A DNA stretch of 36,597 nt from Pseudomonadota bacterium (GTDB lineage Bacteria; Pseudomonadota; Alphaproteobacteria; Sphingomonadales; Sphingomonadaceae): positions 1 through 36,597 of the forward strand of contig JAEXAW010000100.1 in the NCBI GenBank assembly GCA_023458055.1. Direction: 5' to 3'. The first letter of the stretch is position 1; each line of letters begins with the position of its first letter. Shown here piece by piece: positions 21,464 to 29,103 of this stretch. The notes under the pieces are model-generated. The model saw only the letters and a list, made by a program, of their open reading frames with translations. It was not told the DNA's origin and searched no databases. The translations under genes and the position numbers were made by a program.

Positions 21464-22342
21464 TCAAACCTCAGCTTTTACCAGCCAGTCGTGGAACAGC
21501 TTGACCGCAGGGTTATTGAGCGCGCGCGGGCGGCAGATGAAATAATAGCTATAGGGGCTTTCGACCTCGAAATCGAATAGCTTGACCAAACGCTGGTCGT
21601 TCGCGTCTTCGAGGTGATGGCCTAGCATGAAGGCGACGCCGACCCCTTGGGCGGCGGCCTCCAGCATCAGCGGCCCGGAATCGAAATAATCGGTGGCGAG
21701 CGGTTCGAGATAGGGCTGGCCGATCTCCTTTTTCCATTCCTCGAAAGTCTCCGGCATTTCGCTGTGGATGAGGACGGTCATGCGCGCCAACTGTTCGGGG
21801 GTGGTGAGGCGGTCCGGTCCTTCCGCATATTTCTTGGCCGCAATCGGATAGACATAGTCCTGATCGAGCTTGACCGAATAAAGCGCAGGGTCGATTTCGC
21901 GGGCGAGGGTGATCGCCGCGTCCACCCCTTCGCCGAGCCGCGATTCGCCGTGGCCGAGGGTTTCAACATCGAGATGGAGATGGGGATGGGCGGCGCGCAA
22001 GGCGGGCAAGTGCGGGAATAATCGCTGGCTGGCGAAGAGCGGCAGCACGTTCAAACGCAGCCGCAGATTTTCCTCACCGCCAAGCACCGCGTCGATCGCC
22101 GCCTGCAATTCATCGAGCGCCGGGCCAAGCCGCGCCTGCAACGCCTTGCCGGTTTCGGTGAGCTTCAGCGCCTGATGGTGGCGGTCGAACAAATGCTGGC
22201 CGATAGCTTGCTCGAGTCCCTGCACCCGCCGCGATAAAGCGGGCATGGAGAGGTTCAATTCGGCGGCGGCGGCCTTGACCGACCCCAACCGTGCGACCTG
22301 AATAAAGGCCTCGAGCCCCGTCAAGGGCGGCAGTCTGCGCAT
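21464..22342 (-). CDS. LysR-family regulator, GcvA-like
   Basis: A 292-residue LysR regulator. The winged helix-turn-helix covers residues 1-65 ('LEAFIQVARLGSVKAAAAEL', then 'SMPALSRRVQGLEQAIGQHL'). The effector domain follows from about residue 90, with 'VAFMLGHHLEDA' and 'YYFICRPRALNNPAVKLFHD' typical of the GcvA/AmpR branch. It is encoded alone, facing away from a 570-base gap that holds a candidate small RNA and a repeat. LysR proteins usually control an adjacent divergent gene, and here the nearest divergent transcript is the small RNA. That link is only a possibility. Confidence 0.92.
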   Translation of the reverse strand: MRRLPPLTGLEAFIQVARLGSVKAAAAELNLSMPALSRRVQGLEQAIGQHLFDRHHQALKLTETGKALQARLGPALDELQAAIDAVLGGEENLRLRLNVLPLFASQRLFPHLPALRAAHPHLHLDVETLGHGESRLGEGVDAAITLAREIDPALYSVKLDQDYVYPIAAKKYAEGPDRLTTPEQLARMTVLIHSEMPETFEEWKKEIGQPYLEPLATDYFDSGPLMLEAAAQGVGVAFMLGHHLEDANDQRLVKLFDFEVESPYSYYFICRPRALNNPAVKLFHDWLVKAEV

Positions 22343-22513
22343 GGAACCTCTACCTTTTTACTTTTATTTTCAATTATTGCACTCGCGAAAAGAATTTCGG
22401 GAGTGCCATTCCGCTCATGCAATGCTAAAAAAACGGCAGTTTCAAGGCATTTGCGACGAAACCCATGTAAAATGCGATTGCATAAAATGCAACTCTAATT
22501 GTTTTCTTCGCAC

Positions 22514-22540
22514 TTGCACAAAAACCGAGTCGGATACATA
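22514..22540 (+). promoter_or_regulatory. Promoter candidate for the small RNA
   Basis: TTGCAC (22514-22519) as -35, and TACATA (22535-22540) 15 bases on, or CATATG (22537-22542) 17 bases on, as -10. Both place the transcript start near 22545-22549, directly before the CCTG hairpin. Confidence 0.45.
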
Positions 22541-22544
22541 TGGG

Positions 22545-22613
22545 ACCTGCCTTTCAGGCATCCTCTCCTATAAAACTTTCCAAGGGTCGCTGTTCGCAGC
22601 GGCCCTTTTTTTT
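22545..22613 (+). ncRNA. Candidate small RNA with anti-Shine-Dalgarno stretch
   Basis: About 70 nt with a promoter at one end and a textbook terminator at the other, and no open frame between. A short 5' hairpin (CCTG/CAGG at 22546-22558) is followed by an unpaired CCTCTCCT (22562-22569), complementary to ribosome-binding sites. Then comes an 11-bp stem (22582-22592 with 22597-22607, one G-U pair) closed by a UUCG tetraloop and eight Ts. Short RNAs with exposed CU-rich loops are a common theme in alphaproteobacteria, where they repress translation. No known Rfam family was recognised. The gene lies between a LysR regulator and the CDC48-type gene. Confidence 0.6.
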
Positions 22614-22651
22614 GTTTTTTTGAGAAATGGCGAAGTGGCCCATTCGCTGCT

Positions 22652-22760
22652 CCGTCCTTGCGAGCGAAGCGGGGCCGCCGGCGACCGTAGGTCAACCCAT
22701 CCAGAGCGGGTTATGCAACTCTGAGTTGCCGCGCCGCGTTGCGGCTCGCAATGACGAGGG
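22652..22760. repeat. Interspersed repeat, CTTGCGAGCGAAGC family
   Basis: Begins CCGTCCTTGCGAGCGAAGC and ends in the related inverted text GCTCGCAATGACGAGGG, with ATCCAGAGC inside. A shorter relative with the same CTGGATTGC and CGCAATGACGATGGG pieces lies at 30212-30280. This is a dispersed genomic repeat and not a gene. Confidence 0.65.
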
Positions 22761-22910
22761 AGGGAATAAGGCGATTACTTCCCCCAAACATTTCCGCCCT
22801 CACACTCAACTTTTTCGGTTTTCGCTCGTTACCCCCTCGAAACTCGGGCGCGGGCAACCTATGTTGCGCTTTCCTCCTTCAAAGCCAGATAAAGCGGAAA
22901 AAACAAATCC

Positions 22911-25244
22911 ATGGCCGATAGCGAAAAAGAAAAGCCGGTAAGCGGCGGGGAAAAAATCCAAGTTGCCAATGCGCGGCCCGAAGATAGCGGGCGCGGACTT
23001 GCGCGGGTGCCGCGGGCGGTGATGACCAAGCTTGGCATTACCGAAGGCGACGTGATCGAGATCACCGGCAAGCGCACCACTGCCAGCATCGCGGTGTTCC
23101 CTTATGCCGAAGATGAAGGCATCGACGTGCTGCGCCTCGATGGCCTGCAGCGCGCCAATGCCGGCGTCGGTTCGGGCGATTTCGTCAAAATTGAACGCGG
23201 CGAATCCAAACCGGCCCAACGCGTGGTGTTTGCGCCCGCGCAGCAAAATCTGGTGCTACAAGGATCGGGCGAAGCACTGAAACGCAGTTTTGTCGGGCGT
23301 CCGTTTACGGCAGGTGACGTGGTAGCAACCCACGGCCAGCAGCGTGTCGACCAAGGCAATATGCCCCCGCAATTGCGCCAGATGCTCGCCGCGCCGACTT
23401 TTGCCTTGCAGGAAATCCGCCTGTCGGTGGTTTCGACCAGCCCCAAGGGGATCGTCCATATCGACGCCGATACCGAGGTCGAGCTGCGCTCCGAATATGA
23501 GGAGCCTTCGACCATGCGCCGCGCCGATGTCACTTATGATGACCTTGGCGGCATGAGCGAGGCGATTGATCAACTGCGCGAAATGGTCGAACTGCCGCTG
23601 CGCTATCCTGAACTCTTTACCCGCCTTGGCGTTGATCCGCCGCGCGGGGTGCTCCTCCATGGCCCGCCAGGGACCGGCAAGACCCGGCTTGCGCGTGCGG
23701 TTGCCAATGAAAGCGACGCGGAATTCTACCTTATCAACGGCCCGGAAATTTTCAGTGCGGGCTATGGCGAATCCGAAAAGAAGCTGCGCGAGATTTTCGA
23801 TGCGGCGCAGAAAACCGCACCGTCGATTATCTTCATCGATGAGATTGATTCGATCGCCCGCAAGCGTGAACAGGTGCAGGGCGAAGCCGAAAAGCGCATC
23901 GTCGCCCAGCTGTTGACGCTGATGGACGGGATGGAAGCCCGCGCCAATGTCGTTGTCATCGCCGCAACCAATCGCCCCGAAGCGATTGACGAGGCGCTAC
24001 GCCGTCCGGGCCGGTTCGACCGCGAAATTACGGTGGGCGTGCCGGACGAACGGGGCCGCCGCGAAATCCTTGGCATCCACAGCCGCGGGATGCCGCTCGA
24101 TGATAAGGTCGATCTGGACGAGCTTGCCCGCACCACTTACGGCTTTGTCGGCGCTGACCTTGCCGCGCTTGCCCGTGAGGCTGCGATTGAGGCGGTGCGC
24201 CGCATCATGCCCAAGCTCGACCTTGAAGAGCGGCAAATCCCGCCCGAGGTGCTTGAAGAGGTGCGCGTCACGCGCGATGATTTCCTCAACGCCCTGAAAC
24301 GCGTCCAGCCTTCCGCAATGCGTGAAGTCATGGTGCAGGCCCCCAATGTCAAATGGTCCGACCTTGGCGGGCTTGAGAATGCGATCCGCAAGCTTAAGGA
24401 AGGGGTTGAGCTCCCGCTCAAGGACCCCGAAGCCTTCCGCCGTCTCGGCATCCGTCCGGCCAAGGGCTTCCTGCTTTATGGCCCGCCCGGAACCGGCAAG
24501 ACTTTGCTGGCAAAGGCAGTCGCGCGCGAATCCGAAGCCAACTTCATGGCGACGAAATCGAGCGATCTCCTGTCCAAATGGTATGGCGAGAGCGAGCAGC
24601 AGATCAGCAAGCTGTTCGCCCGTGCGCGTCAGGTTGCGCCCTGCGTCATCTTCATTGACGAACTCGACGCGCTGGTGCCTGCGCGCAAGACCGGCGGTAA
24701 TGAACCCGCCGTCACCGACCGCGTAGTCAACACCTTGCTTGCCGAAATGGACGGGCTGGAAGAGCTTAATTCGGTGGTGGTGATCGGGGCGACCAACCGG
24801 CCCAACCTGATCGACCCCGCGTTACTGCGTCCGGGACGCCTCGACGAACTCATCTATGTGCCGGTGCCCGACGAGAAGGGCAGGCGGGTCATTCTTGGCA
24901 TCCACACCAAGAAAATGCCGATCGACAAGGATGTTGATCTTGATGATCTCGCCAAGCGGACCGAACGCTTTACCGGAGCTGACCTTGAGGACCTGGTGCG
25001 CCGGGCCGGGATGGTGGCGCTGCGCCGCTCGCTCAAGGCCAAGAAGGTCGCGATGGAAGATTTCGAAGCGGCGCTCAAGGATACCCGCGCTTCGGTCACG
25101 CCGGAGATGGAAAAGGAGTATGAGCAGATCGCCGGGCAGATCAAACAAAATGCCCTGCGCCTCGACCCCATCGGTTTCATCGTGCCGGGCCAGTTAAAGC
25201 CTACGCGCGATGAGAAGCATGAGGGGGAGGCCGCGAAGGGATAA
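22911..25244 (+). CDS. CDC48/VAT-type double AAA+ ATPase
   Basis: A 777-residue member of the CDC48/p97/VAT family, an unfoldase that pulls proteins through a hexamer pore. An N domain (residues about 15-195) begins with the double-psi barrel 'RVPRAVMTKLGITEGDVIEI'. D1 follows with Walker A GPPGTGKT at about residue 251, Walker B 'IIFIDEIDSIA' and arginine fingers in 'RRPGRFDRE'. D2 has Walker A at about residue 524, 'VIFIDELDAL' and 'LLRPGRLDE'. All catalytic parts are present. The family is standard in archaea and eukaryotes but patchy in bacteria, so an ancient transfer is likely. No ribosome-binding site is obvious. No ubiquitin-like or proteasome partner is in the window. Confidence 0.93.
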   Translation: MADSEKEKPVSGGEKIQVANARPEDSGRGLARVPRAVMTKLGITEGDVIEITGKRTTASIAVFPYAEDEGIDVLRLDGLQRANAGVGSGDFVKIERGESKPAQRVVFAPAQQNLVLQGSGEALKRSFVGRPFTAGDVVATHGQQRVDQGNMPPQLRQMLAAPTFALQEIRLSVVSTSPKGIVHIDADTEVELRSEYEEPSTMRRADVTYDDLGGMSEAIDQLREMVELPLRYPELFTRLGVDPPRGVLLHGPPGTGKTRLARAVANESDAEFYLINGPEIFSAGYGESEKKLREIFDAAQKTAPSIIFIDEIDSIARKREQVQGEAEKRIVAQLLTLMDGMEARANVVVIAATNRPEAIDEALRRPGRFDREITVGVPDERGRREILGIHSRGMPLDDKVDLDELARTTYGFVGADLAALAREAAIEAVRRIMPKLDLEERQIPPEVLEEVRVTRDDFLNALKRVQPSAMREVMVQAPNVKWSDLGGLENAIRKLKEGVELPLKDPEAFRRLGIRPAKGFLLYGPPGTGKTLLAKAVARESEANFMATKSSDLLSKWYGESEQQISKLFARARQVAPCVIFIDELDALVPARKTGGNEPAVTDRVVNTLLAEMDGLEELNSVVVIGATNRPNLIDPALLRPGRLDELIYVPVPDEKGRRVILGIHTKKMPIDKDVDLDDLAKRTERFTGADLEDLVRRAGMVALRRSLKAKKVAMEDFEAALKDTRASVTPEMEKEYEQIAGQIKQNALRLDPIGFIVPGQLKPTRDEKHEGEAAKG

Positions 25245-25375
25245 AACCGTCTTGTGTCGCTGCACAGGGTGAGCCGAGGAATATGACTCGGCTCCCCGCC
25301 TAGGGCTGCATAACGCTACCTAACCCGGGGACTCTTGCCTTCACAGGAGCACCGACGCAATTGGCCGGAATAACC

Positions 25376-26707
25376 TCACCCCCGACTAAGCGCCGCCCGC
25401 GTCCATCCCGCCAGCATGAGGCAAAGCGCGATCAGTCCTGCGAACAGCCACCAGCCATGATGGTTGTAGATCCACACGCCGATGGCTGGGGCGATGATAT
25501 AGGCCGCGCCGTTGATTGAGGCGACCATCCCGGCGACCGCGCCCTGTTCGCTCCGTCGCACCGCGAGCGAGGATCCGGCGGTAAAGCCGGGGCGGTAGAG
25601 GCCGAAGCCCAATGATGCGACGGCATAACCCATCATGATGCCGTGCAGCGTTCCGGCACTGGCAACCATCCAGATGCCGAGCGCGGCAATAACCCCGCCC
25701 CAGATCACATTGTTGCGCGGCGAAGGGTTGAGGGCCGGGATAATGCCCCATTGCGCCAGCAACGTCGCGCCCGCGCCCGACATCATGATGATCCCAAGGT
25801 CCTGCGCGCCTTCTGCGGGTGATTGCCTGAGGCCGAGCCGGTCGAGCGTGTAAAAGCCAACCACGCCGATCAGTACGGCCTGCGCATGCCCGCCCATCAG
25901 CCCCGCATAAATCCATGGCCGCAAGCGCCGGTCGCGCCAACTAAGCGGCGGGGCTGGCTTGGTCGGCGCATCCGACAAGTCTTCGTCGCGCAGATCATCG
26001 GCATCGCTGGCGCCGCCCGGTGTCGCACTACCGCCCCCGCCGCCGGGATAGTTTGCGACGACCCCGCGGGCGTCAAACCGTGGCGTATCGTCGGGCAGGA
26101 TAATCCGCAAGCAAACCAGCACCGCAACGCCGATCACCGCAAAGCTGATCAACGGCCCCGATAAACCCAGCACCGGGAAGATCAGATAGGGCGCCAGTGC
26201 TGGCCCGATCACCGTCCCAAGCCCGAACGAGGAGGAGAGGAGCGACATCGCTTTCGAGCGCTCCTCGGCTTCGGTGCGCGCCGCGATATAGGCTTGCACC
26301 GCTGGCGGAGCGGCAGAGCCGAACCCGCCATAGAGGCTGCGAAAAATCGCAAACAGGATGAAGGTCGTGCCCGCGCTGATCCAGCCGTGGAGCCCGCCGA
26401 ACAAGGCGGCTCCGCAAAATCCCATTGATGCGGCAAAGCCGATCATTCCGAGCGCCATCAGGGTGCGCCGCCCCCGCCGGTCGGACAGCCGCGCCCAATA
26501 AGGGGCCGTTAACACCCACAGGACGGCCGACCAGCTGAACGCCATCGCCACCCACACATCGGGCACGCCGAGTTCGGTGCCGATTGAGGGCAGGATCGAC
26601 TGCATCGCGGTATTGCCTGCCGCCGCAACCAGCATCACGGTAAACAGGATGATCATCCGGTCCGTGCTGATGGTCGATGGGCCGAAGCGCGGCGTATTAA
26701 AGGACAT
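25376..26707 (-). CDS. Major facilitator superfamily transporter, Tet-like
   Basis: A 443-residue MFS inner-membrane transporter with about 12 hydrophobic segments. MFS motif A is clear between segments 2 and 3 ('ARLSDRRGRRTLMALGMIG'), and the overall pattern resembles the drug/proton antiporters of the TCR group. A long central cytoplasmic loop contains a poly-Gly run and an acidic stretch ('SDADDLRDEDLSDAPTKP'). The start at 26707 gives 'MSFNTPRFGPSTISTDRMII'; it lies 11 bases inside the 3' end of the monooxygenase-like gene, so translation is coupled. The cargo is unknown, and resistance should not be assumed. Confidence 0.88.
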   Translation of the reverse strand: MSFNTPRFGPSTISTDRMIILFTVMLVAAAGNTAMQSILPSIGTELGVPDVWVAMAFSWSAVLWVLTAPYWARLSDRRGRRTLMALGMIGFAASMGFCGAALFGGLHGWISAGTTFILFAIFRSLYGGFGSAAPPAVQAYIAARTEAEERSKAMSLLSSSFGLGTVIGPALAPYLIFPVLGLSGPLISFAVIGVAVLVCLRIILPDDTPRFDARGVVANYPGGGGGSATPGGASDADDLRDEDLSDAPTKPAPPLSWRDRRLRPWIYAGLMGGHAQAVLIGVVGFYTLDRLGLRQSPAEGAQDLGIIMMSGAGATLLAQWGIIPALNPSPRNNVIWGGVIAALGIWMVASAGTLHGIMMGYAVASLGFGLYRPGFTAGSSLAVRRSEQGAVAGMVASINGAAYIIAPAIGVWIYNHHGWWLFAGLIALCLMLAGWTRAALSRG

Positions 26708-27026
26708 CACGGCTCCAGTCATAGCTCCGCGTCACATCGGCGACGATGGTGTGATAATTTTGGTACCAAAGCGCCCGGCCCGCATCACGGATTTCGCTGT
26801 GGCGCGGATGGTTGCGCCAGGCTTTGGCCGCCGCCTCGCTCTCCCAATAGCTGACCGTAATCCCGAATCCCGTCGCATCGCGGGCAGAATGGACGCCGAC
26901 ATAGCCGGGTTGGCTCTGCGCCAAGGCCAGCATTTCATCCGCCGCTTCCGCATAGCCAGCCGCATCATCCGGGGTGCGCCGGGACACGAAGATCACCGCG
27001 ACTTGGCCCGCTTTTCCGATGTCCAT
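26697..27026 (-). CDS. Antibiotic biosynthesis monooxygenase-like protein
   Basis: A 109-residue ferredoxin-fold protein of the ABM family ('VAVIFVSRRTPDDAAGYAEA', 'QPGYVGVHSARDATGFGITV', 'YWESEAAAKAWRNHPRHSEI'). Despite the family name, most members are small dimeric oxidases, haem-degrading or quinol-handling proteins, or of unknown role. The start at 27026 has GGGGGAG a few bases upstream. The last codons overlap the MFS gene, so the two form an operon. This suggests handling and export of a related small molecule, which is inference. Confidence 0.88.
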   Translation of the reverse strand: MDIGKAGQVAVIFVSRRTPDDAAGYAEAADEMLALAQSQPGYVGVHSARDATGFGITVSYWESEAAAKAWRNHPRHSEIRDAGRALWYQNYHTIVADVTRSYDWSRDVL

Positions 27027-27177
27027 CGCTCCCCCGTTGATTGGTTTGCCGTCGCACAGCCATAACCGCTTTGACCCGCGAGGCAACAGCGAGCGCAGCT
27101 TTTTCCCCGCAAAAAGGTTGCAATAGGAACCGTAATTTGCGACGGGCGTTCCATAGTTTCAACCATGTGACCGGGTG

Positions 27178-27807
27178 ATGATGTCTTCCTCCAAAGCCGA
27201 AACCAACCCAGAATCGCGTCGTCTTTCCAATCGGATCATCCGCGCAATGGGACCATGGGGGGTATTCCTCAAAGGCTTTATCAAGCATCCGGTGATGGTC
27301 GGATCGATCATCCCCTCGACGCGCCAGCTGATTGACCAGATGCTCGCGCCGGTCGATTGGCAGAATACCAAATTATTCGTCGAATATGGTCCTGGCGTGG
27401 GCACCTTTTGCCGCCCCATCCTCGAAAAGCTCCGCCCCGATGCGACGCTGATCGCAATCGATCTGAACCCTGATTTCATTGACTATCTGAAGCGCGACAT
27501 CAAGGATAGCCGCTTTATCCCCGTCCATGGCTCAGCGACCGACGTTGCGGAAATCATCAAAGCGCATGGCTTCGACCATGCCGATTATGTCGTCTCGGGC
27601 CTGCCTTTCTCGACGCTGCCTGCTGGTGTTGGCGACATTATCGCCAAGGAAACGCACAAGGTCATCCGCCCCGGCGGCGCGTTCCTCATCTACCAGTTCC
27701 GCGCCAAGGCACGCGATTTCGTCGCCCCCTTCTTCAAACGCATCGACAAAGGCATGGCCTGGTGGAATATCCCGCCCTGCTTCCTGTTCTGGGCGTGGAA
27801 GGATTGA
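27178..27807 (+). CDS. Class I SAM-dependent methyltransferase (phospholipid N-methyltransferase-like)
   Basis: A 209-residue methyltransferase resembling PmtA-type phospholipid N-methyltransferases, which add methyl groups to phosphatidylethanolamine. The SAM-binding motif I is 'FVEYGPGVGTFCRPIL', followed by 'LIAIDLNPDFIDYL' (acidic residue binding the SAM ribose) and 'ADYVVSGLPFSTLP'. The N-terminal 'FLKGFIKHPVMVGSIIPSTR' is the membrane-associating segment usual in this group. Starts at 27175 (GTG), 27178 and 27181 are all possible; 27178 is used. Close relatives are also annotated as rRNA adenine dimethylase-like, so the substrate is not certain. Confidence 0.85.
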   Translation: MMSSSKAETNPESRRLSNRIIRAMGPWGVFLKGFIKHPVMVGSIIPSTRQLIDQMLAPVDWQNTKLFVEYGPGVGTFCRPILEKLRPDATLIAIDLNPDFIDYLKRDIKDSRFIPVHGSATDVAEIIKAHGFDHADYVVSGLPFSTLPAGVGDIIAKETHKVIRPGGAFLIYQFRAKARDFVAPFFKRIDKGMAWWNIPPCFLFWAWKD

Positions 27808-27831
27808 TCGGGGTTCGTCGAGCTGTCCCGT

Positions 27832-27963
27832 CCCACCCTCCCTTCCAAGGAGGGGCGAAAATTGGCAACGATTTTCGGGGTGGGTAAACTCTATAACGAC
27901 AGCGCGATCATACCCACCCCAAAAGACGGTGCCCGCCTTTTGACCCTCCCCTCCAGGGACGGT
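27832..27963. repeat. Intergenic palindromic repeat, CCCTCCC family
   Basis: Bounded by CACCCTCCCTTCCAAGGAGG on the left and CCCTCCCCTCCAGGGACGG on the right, with inner GGGGTGGG and ACCCACCCC. The inner hairpins (CGAAAATTG with CGATTTTCG) differ from the other copies. It starts 24 bases after the methyltransferase stop. Confidence 0.75.
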
Positions 27964-27989
27964 GAACCGCGGACCAATTTTCCAAATTC

Positions 27990-28078
27990 CGTCATGCTGA
28001 ACTTGTTTCAGCATCCATAGTCCCGGAGCCATCGCGAGGGCAGGAGGTATGAACCCTGCAACAAGTTCAGGGTGACGG
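27990..28078. repeat. Interspersed repeat, GTCATGCTGAACTTG family (copy 1)
   Basis: Begins CGTCATGCTGAACTTGTTTC and ends ACAAGTTCAGGGTGACGG, its imperfect inverse, with GCCATCGCGAGGGCAGG in the middle. The copy at 30426-30513 shares the outer arms and this middle. Its right end contains the last codons and stop of the neighbouring LysR gene. Confidence 0.85.
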
Positions 28079-28981
28079 TTTTTTTTGCCGGTAAGCCCCC
28101 CGCAATTCCTCAACCAGTGCGGCGAGGGTCGGAGAGCGTTGGCGGTTGGTCGGATAATAAAGATAGAAGCCGGGAAAGGGCGGGCACCAGTCTTCGAGCA
28201 GGCGCACCAGACGTCCCGCCGCAAGATCCTCCGCGAACATGCTCTCAAGCGACATCGCAATGCCGCTCCCGCCCAGCGCCGCGCGATGGGCGAGCGCATT
28301 GCTGTTGACCGTCAACTGTCCCTCGACCCGGACGTTCAGTTCGTGTCCGTCTTTTTCAAATTCCCACACATATAAACTGCCATGTGTCGGGAACCGCAAG
28401 TTGATGCAATTATGGTCAGCAAGATCATGCGGCGTTTCGGGCGTCCCGTGCGCCGCGACATAATCCGGCGAGGCGACCGCAGCCATGCGCTGGTCCGGGC
28501 TGATTTTGACCGCAATCATATCCTGCGCAATCGTTTCTCCGAGCCGCACGCCCGCATCGAAACGGTGCGCGGCAATATCGGTGAAGCCGGTATCAATACT
28601 GAGTTCGATCATCAGATCGGGATAGCGCGCCATCAGCGCCTCGGCGGCCGGGAGCAGGATTGCTTCTGCCGGAAAATCGCCGCAGGTGACACGCAGCAGC
28701 CCCGCCGGTTCACCGCGCAATTCGCCAAGATCGTCAAGCACGCGATGAATGTGCCGATAGTGCGGGGCAAGCTCGTTGAGCAAACGCTCGCCCGCATCGG
28801 TGGTGGTCACGCTGCGGGTGGTGCGATTGAGCAGGCGCACGCCGATCCGTTCCTCCAGCTTGCGCATCAAATGGCTGAGTGCGGAAGGCGTGAGTCCGAG
28901 GCGGGCCGCCGCCCGTGTGAAGCTTTGTTCCTCGGCGACAATGAGAAAAGCATCCAGTTCGGCAATCGGCGCGCGCTGCAT
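28067..28981 (-). CDS. LysR-family regulator
   Basis: A 304-residue LysR regulator. The helix-turn-helix is at the N terminus ('LDAFLIVAEEQSFTRAAARL', 'TPSALSHLMRKLEERIGVRL'), and the effector-binding domain runs from about residue 90. AGGA lies eight bases before the start. It is divergent from the alpha/beta hydrolase gene across 122 bases that contain a LysR-type palindrome, so it most likely controls that hydrolase and itself. The C terminus ends 'QKKPSP', and the last four codons and the stop lie within the right arm of a dispersed repeat, so the repeat has reshaped the end of this protein. Confidence 0.92.
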   Translation of the reverse strand: MQRAPIAELDAFLIVAEEQSFTRAAARLGLTPSALSHLMRKLEERIGVRLLNRTTRSVTTTDAGERLLNELAPHYRHIHRVLDDLGELRGEPAGLLRVTCGDFPAEAILLPAAEALMARYPDLMIELSIDTGFTDIAAHRFDAGVRLGETIAQDMIAVKISPDQRMAAVASPDYVAAHGTPETPHDLADHNCINLRFPTHGSLYVWEFEKDGHELNVRVEGQLTVNSNALAHRAALGGSGIAMSLESMFAEDLAAGRLVRLLEDWCPPFPGFYLYYPTNRQRSPTLAALVEELRGAYRQKKPSP

Positions 28982-29013
28982 TTGTGAATCCTGTTCAATA
29001 GAGATTACAATAT

Positions 29014-29033
29014 TATGCGTATATTACTGCATA
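29014..29033. promoter_or_regulatory. Candidate LysR operator
   Basis: TATGC (29014-29018) and GCATA (29029-29033) form an interrupted palindrome in the AT-rich gap between the divergent LysR and hydrolase genes. The size and T-N-A layout fit LysR-type sites. Its place 70 bases before the hydrolase start suits an activator. Confidence 0.45.
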
Positions 29034-29103
29034 ACCGGATAGTCCATAAACGCGTCAACACCGGTGAGGCGTCCACCTTACCTGTCCATTCAGGAGACAT
29101 CTG

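Larger units (their letters stand above)
22343..22910. other. Intergenic region with small RNA and repeat
   Basis: No protein gene. The first 170 bases are AT-rich and include short direct repeats of ATGCAA type (tgcaatgc, attgcataaaatgcaac). The middle holds the candidate small RNA, and the right half a palindromic repeat (22652-22760). The last 150 bases would carry the promoter of the CDC48-type gene, though no clear boxes are seen. Confidence 0.5.
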
